A model generated the notes under the pieces. It worked only from the letters and a program-made list of their open reading frames with translations, did not search any database and was not told the origin of the DNA. A DNA stretch of 64,000 bases. Origin: Heracleum sosnowskyi. Taxonomy: Eukaryota; Streptophyta; Magnoliopsida; Apiales; Apiaceae. Shown piece after piece: positions 58,411 through 64,000 of this stretch. The stretch lies in the NCBI GenBank assembly GCA_030848705.1, contig CM061243.1, positions 8,829,044 to 8,893,043 of the forward strand, written 5' to 3'. How positions within the stretch are numbered: the first letter of the stretch is position 1; every line of letters begins with the position of its first letter. The position numbers were made by a program, and so were the translations under genes.

Positions 58411-60220
58411 TCAATATATATATATATAAATGAGGATACGCGAGAGATTATGTGGCGCCCCTAAGATCGTCTCAATCTATTTTTCTAATTTTTTCAGAGG
58501 TTTACAATTTTAAATACTAATAAATCAAAAAATATTCTTTAGCATATTAGAAGTAGAATAGGTGTTCGAAGTTATAGAGAAGAGTTCGAATTTATAGAGA
58601 AGACATATAAATAAAGTTCTATTTGAAGTATGTGTCCGAATTTATAGAGGAGAAGAGTTCGATTTATAGAAGACATATAAATAAAGTTCTATTTAAAATA
58701 GAGTAAGTATTCGAATTTATAAAAGAGAATAGTTCGAATTTATAGATAAGTCATAAAATTAAAAATTCTATTAAAAGTAAAATATGTGTTCGGACCTATA
58801 TAAAAGAGAATTCGCAAGTAACTATAAATAACTGAATAGATGTATATCTTTTAACGTTTACAAATCTTTGCTATTGAGAATGACTATAAATAACCCATGA
58901 CTGTAAATTAAATACGTGTTTTTTATATTTCGAATTAAAATTAATATTTGTGTTTCTTTTATGCATGCCCAAATTACGAACCAAACGAGTACCAGGATGA
59001 GCCAGTAACAGTATATATTGTACAAACTACAAACTAATGCATGTAGACCGGGAAAAACCAAACTTTTTTTTGCAGGGGTTAAGCTTTTAGCTGAACATGC
59101 ATGTATTAATGTCTCTCACTCTCTCTATGTATATAATAGTTTTATTTGTTTATCTATTTATCTATTACTTGCAGAAAATATGTGCAATTATGTTACATAA
59201 TAAATTGACATGTTTTGTTCTAATTAAAATTTTGTGAAGAAGATTTATTTATGGGTTGTGATTTTCTTGCGGGTTCTCTATTTTATCGATAAGGATTATA
59301 TAATCTTTTAAGCTAATAATCCTATTTGATTTTTCGATCAATCAATAATTATGTCACATTATTATTTAGATTATAATTTTACCTCAATTTGTTATATATT
59401 CACGTGCTACAGGTACCTAGCTAATAACAAAGCTCAAATTGTTTCTCGGTGTATATAAAAGAGAGAACGAAGTCGTTAATATGTCTAATTTACAACCGCT
59501 TTGAAGTATAGTAGGTGTTCGAATTTATAAACGAGAATAGTTCGAATTTATAGATAAGCCATAAAATTAGAAGTTCTATTAAAAATAGAATAGATGTTCG
59601 AATTTATAGAGGAGAAGAGTTCAAATTTATCAAAAATACATACAATTAAAAGTTTTATTAGAAGTAAAATATGTGTTTGTAGATATAATTAAAAGTTTTA
59701 TTCGAAGTAGAATAAGTGTGCGAATTTATAAAGGAGAAGAATTCGAATTATAGGAAAAACATATAGTTAAAAGTTATTTTGGAAGTTAAATAGGATTGTT
59801 AATTTATATAGGTATTTTTTCAACAAAAAAATGGCTCATTAGAAGGGATATGTTAACATAAAAATTAATATATAAGACAAGTATATATTCAATATATTAA
59901 ATTTGAAATTTTGATCTGAAAAAGGAATGCGTGTTTCACGGGAGAACAACTATTATAGAGTAACAAGTAATTTTTGTAATTTAATTGATAGATATATTTT
60001 TTCTAACGAGAGAGCGACTCATTAGAAAAAGGAGTATGTTAACATGATAGTTAATATATAACACAAGTATTCAATATATTAAATTTGAGATATTGATATT
60101 AAAAAGGAAAGGTTTTTTACGGGAGGACGGACTATTAGAGAGGGCCGAGTAATTTTTGTAATTTAATTAATGAAGTTTTAAAAAAAAATTATGACGCCTC
60201 GCGGCGGCTTTTTCAACTAG
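58411..60220 (+). mobile_element. Non-autonomous Helitron, 1,810 bp
   Basis: Starts TCAATATATATATATATAAA with a 'tgtggcgcccctaag' block like the 8871 Helitron, and ends with a weak GC-rich hairpin (about 60,194-60,208) and CTAG at 60217-60220. Preceded by A and followed by T. Inside are degenerate repeats of 'gaatttatagaggagaagagttc' type at 58,550-58,830 and 59,510-59,800. No coding. Confidence 0.6.
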
Positions 60221-61374
60221 TTTATTATATATTTCGATCAAAGAACGCCTGTAAGGAATATGTGTACTTAGAAATGAGAGGCAAAAATTAAATTTATTTT
60301 AATCAAACAATTTTATAATAACATAACTATGTCGTATAAAGAGATTAAAATAAATAAATAATATCAAATAATTGTAATAATATTATGTAAAAAGATATTA
60401 TAAGTTAAATTAAATGTTGTATAATTAACTTTCCTGAAACAAATACAGGCCTAAAATGATCAAAGTGAAAATGATAAACAGTGTTTCAATATTGGGCTAA
60501 GAATGTAAAAATTCCAGGCCCAACCTACTGCAGCAATTTGCAATTGTGAAAACTAGGTGCCCCGCCTACACAAGAAGCCTAGTAGATTCTACTAAACAAA
60601 ATGGACGGAGGCCAAACATATTGTTTGTTTGGATAAACTTACGATTATTGTTTATAACTTAAACTTACTTTACGGTAAGCGAAAAGTGAAAAATTATATG
60701 TTTGGGTAATTTTGTATTATGACTAATTTATAGTTTATTAAAAACATTAAAATAAAAATAAATTTAATAAATAGTACATTTGAATGATAATATTAATTTT
60801 TATTATGTAAAATTACAAAAATAAAATAAGTTGTTCAAAAAAGTACATATTATTAACTTCTGGATTTAAGCTATTTTTTTAACTTTAAATTATTTTCTAA
60901 CTTATTACACAAACAGACATTTTTTAACTTAAAATCAAAAATTACTTTAAGCCCCCAACTTAAAATGATCGTCAAACAGACTCTAAGTATAAGCCTAGCA
61001 CCCAAAGCTACAATAATAGTATTAGATCAACTCCAATGGAGGGTGCCATAAAGGGTGTTAACATCGTGTGGTATTACATGACATGACATGACATTCTTGT
61101 TAGCACTCTATTAGAATTATTGTGATGATATTGGGGTACCAAGTGATATGACATGGGGATGTCAACTTGGGATGCCAAAAGTTGGCATTGCATAAAATAG
61201 AGTGTCAATTTCATTTGTGATCTCAATAGTGAATAAAATAATATTTATATAATATATTTATATTATTCATTTTCTTTTAATTTGACATTTAAGCATGTCA
61301 ACTATTGAAGTATTTTTTGAAAGAAGAGTGCCAAAAATGATGCGGAAAAGATAGAATATAAAAAATACTAATAT

Positions 61375-61379
<5 letters not shown>
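60221..61379. other. Gene-free stretch
   Basis: AT-rich with no recognised gene. 'acatgacatgacatgac' near 61,077 is a small tandem repeat. Confidence 0.45.
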
Positions 61380-61421
<42 letters not shown>

Positions 61422-61423
61422 AG

Positions 61424-61801
61424 GGCTCTAGAGAGAACCCTCTTAAAAAGAGAACCAAGGAACTTTTTTTTAAAATTAGTTTTAAATTAAAATAAAAATA
61501 TAAATAGTTTTATATCGTCCTAATAGTCCCAAAAAGTTAATTACTTACAAACAAAGATTCATTTTTAAATTTAAAAAAATATATGAAAAAATTATGAATC
61601 TCTTTTTCATATATTCAAAAAGAGATTCATAATTTTTTCATATATTTTTTTAAATTTAAAAATGAATCTTTGTTTGTAAGTAATTAACTTTTTGGGACTA
61701 TTAGGATGATATAAAACTATTTATATTTTTCTTTCTATGCTAAAATGATTTTTTTAAAAAGTTCCTTGGTTCCCTTTTTAAGAGGGTTCTCTCTTGAACC
61801 T
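61424..61801. mobile_element. Foldback element, ~375 bp hairpin
   Basis: Left arm GAGAGAACCCTCTTAAAAAG and right arm CTTTTTAAGAGGGTTCTCTC begin inverted arms of about 170-180 bp each that meet near 61,612 with almost no loop. The central inverted core (around 'agattcataattttttcata') is nearly perfect. Bordered by (AT)n on both sides. RNA from it would form one long hairpin. Confidence 0.85.
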
Positions 61802-61823
61802 TACTCTATATATATATATATAT

Positions 61824-62330
61824 AGTTGCACTCTAGCAAGAACACCTTATATAAATAACAATAAAGAACACCATCATAAACACTTTATTTTTCATAAAAA
61901 TTGATTTTTTAAAATTAGAATCATAATATTGAACAACAATTATATAAAACACTCTTATAAAGAACAATAAAGAACACCATAAAATCTTACATAAATTGCA
62001 TGTTGATTCTAATTTTCTCACCAAAAAAGGTTTATTACGAATAAAAATAGAATCTAACAAAAAATTAGAATCAAATAAATCATGATTACATGTAATTTCA
62101 TTGTGATAAATATATATACAAGATTCTGTACTGGATTCTATACTGGATTATATGTAATGTTTAATTTTTAAATTTAGATGAGATTCTACGTTAAATTCGA
62201 TATGTTAGGCTTAATTGTTGTTCAATATTATGATTCTAATTTTAAAAAATCAATTTTTATGAAAAATAAAGTGTTTATGATGGTGTTCTTTATTGTTTTT
62301 TATATAAAGTGTTCTTTCTAGAGTGCAACT
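61824..62330. mobile_element. MITE with ~119-bp inverted arms, 507 bp
   Basis: Ends AGTTGCACTCTAG at the left and CTAGAGTGCAACT at the right, with arms about 119 bp long and only a handful of mismatches. Also bordered by (AT)n, so a target duplication cannot be told from the microsatellite. No coding. Confidence 0.8.
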
Positions 62331-62341
62331 CTATATATATA

Positions 62342-63008
62342 CAAGCCTGTAACCCGTGCGATGCACGGATGAATTTTAGTTTTATTTTATTTTATTATCT
62401 ATATTTTGATTTATATGATTTTAAAAAGTAATCAAATATAATAATATATGTATGATGTTATTCTACGTTTTTTTAGCCTATAAGTTGTGCGATACACAGA
62501 TGAATTTTAGTATTTTTGATTTATTATTTTAGTATTTTTTATATGATTTTTAGTATTTTTTATCTTATTTTATTAGCATTTATTTGTATTTTGATCTTAA
62601 AAATTCTTAATATGTTGTTGACGGAATAATATCTTGAACTTTTGAATGTAGTTTTGAAAAATAGATGATATAAATATTTAATAATAATATGTTGTTGACG
62701 GGATTCGAATCTTGAACCCGTGGGAGCATTTTAGATATCAAGAAAATAATATATTTTTAATATTACATCCAACGGTTCTCATTTATCGATATTTACATCT
62801 AACGGTTATTATTTAGATGACCAAACTACATATGACCAAACTACCAACCAAGTAGATGGTGGTTACTCTAATTTAATTTATATTTTTTTTTAATATTAGA
62901 TCTAATGGTTCTCATTCATCTATTTTAAAATCAACAATCCTTATTGATTTGGCCGTACATGACCAAAATTTTGGATAAAATTTCTCAAACGCTTATTGTA
63001 TATAAGGA
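62342..63008 (-). mobile_element. Non-autonomous Helitron, minus strand, 667 bp
   Basis: On the minus strand it starts TCCTTATATACAATAAGCG (after A), like the 26134 and 27916 starts. It ends with hairpin CCGTGCATCGCACGG and CTTG in place of CTAG, before T. The one-base change in the 3' tetranucleotide is unusual and may be a later mutation. Confidence 0.6.
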
Positions 63009-64000
63009 TTTAATATGTTTTGAAAACAACTATTCTACTTCCAATATTATATGTATGTGTGTGTGTCGCGTGAGTGGAGGCGTATTTGGTATTCATTATT
63101 ATATCGATTAACATAATCTGATAATACGTGAGATAATTTAACCATGAGATATTTTGTACATGATTTTAACTGACTAACTTGCCCCTTGCCCCTGTGTTTA
63201 TTATTTATTAGAAAAAGTTGTTTGTAGAAATTGAACTTGAGTTTATCTATTAACTGAAACGTCTTTATATCGCTAAACTATAAAATCACAGATTTTTGGA
63301 ACTTCGCTCGAAACGTGTGAGTATCATTTGATAGAAGACATTTTATTTAACTTCAAAATATATAAAAATAATTATGTAGCTAAATTGAACTTAGGTTATA
63401 TTGTTGACGGGATTCGAATCTTGAACCCGTTGGAGCATTTTAGATATCAATAAAATAATATATTTTTAATATTACATCCAACGGTTCTCATTTATCTATA
63501 TTTACATCTAACGTTTATTATTTAGATGACCAAACTATCAACAAATGACCAAACTACCAACCAAATAGAGTGTGGTTTGCTTATAATAGTATAGTATAAA
63601 TTTCAATAATTAAATGTATTAAAATAAGTTTTAAAATAAATAAGTAACTATTTGCCCGTGATATTTTTGGAGTGAGAGGTTTTATTAAGAAAAAATAGAA
63701 AGAGCAACATGTTTTAACTAAAAAGGTAATTGTCCATAATTAAAAATATTAAAATAGGTTTTAAAATAAATAAGTAAGGGTTTATCCGTGATATTTTTGA
63801 AAAAGTAGAGGTTGTAGTAAGGAAAAATAGAAAGAGTAACATATGTCTTAGTTGAAAAAGATGACTGTTTGTGATTTTATAGAAAAAGAATGGACTTTGT
63901 TAGAAAAATAGAAAATATAATGTATTTTAACTAAAAAGTTAATTGGTTATAAATAATAATATTATTTAATAATAGTTTTCTTAAAAAATGAACAAATTTA
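63009..64000. other. Repeat-bearing, gene-free end of the window
   Basis: A segment of about 185 bp at 63,400-63,585 is a close copy of 62,690-62,880 inside the minus-strand Helitron, including the tRNA-B-box-like GGGATTCGAATC. The rest is AT-rich with no gene. Confidence 0.6.

Overview
The window is nuclear DNA of a flowering plant, very probably a eudicot. The evidence is AT-rich intergenic sequence, spliced genes with GT-AG introns, an At5g62710-type LRR receptor kinase, a plant GnT-I gene, a plant HPP chloroplast membrane protein, and dense plant-type transposons. I cannot fix the species; an asterid (possibly Apiaceae) is only a guess.

Layout. 1-1.4 kb holds a short sugar-transporter exon relic. 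1.55-3.9 kb is a tandem array of about 14 units of ~174 bp. It abuts a broken Ty1/copia element on the minus strand (3.96-8.10 kb), which keeps one LTR, gag and part of pol. 8.87-15.56 kb reads as one large non-autonomous Helitron, containing a 1,964-bp hAT-type element with a perfect 8-bp target duplication and a tandem triplication. 17.2-19.8 kb is an intact cytochrome P450 gene. 20-31 kb has no intact gene: it holds nested MITEs, three fragments of one unrecognised gene family, and a cluster of Helitron ends. 31.64-32.50 kb is a solo LTR with a perfect 5-bp duplication. 34.6-38.7 kb is an intact LRR receptor kinase gene, and 39.2-41.3 kb a tandem pair of short-chain dehydrogenase genes. 42.1-45.9 kb is a Mutator-like element with near-perfect ~85-bp terminal repeats and a decayed transposase, inside Stowaway-type MITE sequence. 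46.8-47.9 kb is an HPP family gene. 48.9-57.2 kb (minus strand) is an 18-exon gene for N-acetylglucosaminyltransferase I, with one U12-type AT-AC intron and one GC-AG intron. 57.8-64 kb is again mobile DNA: a second hAT element, a second Helitron, two foldback elements and a minus-strand Helitron.

The six intact genes do not form a pathway. They encode a metabolic P450, a membrane receptor kinase, two oxidoreductases, a plastid envelope protein and a Golgi glycosyltransferase. The shared theme is repeated insertion of small DNA transposons into older ones; several keep target duplications, and some have a related empty site in the same window, so the order of events can be read. All exon models come from reading splice sites and known protein families by eye; no alignment was run.
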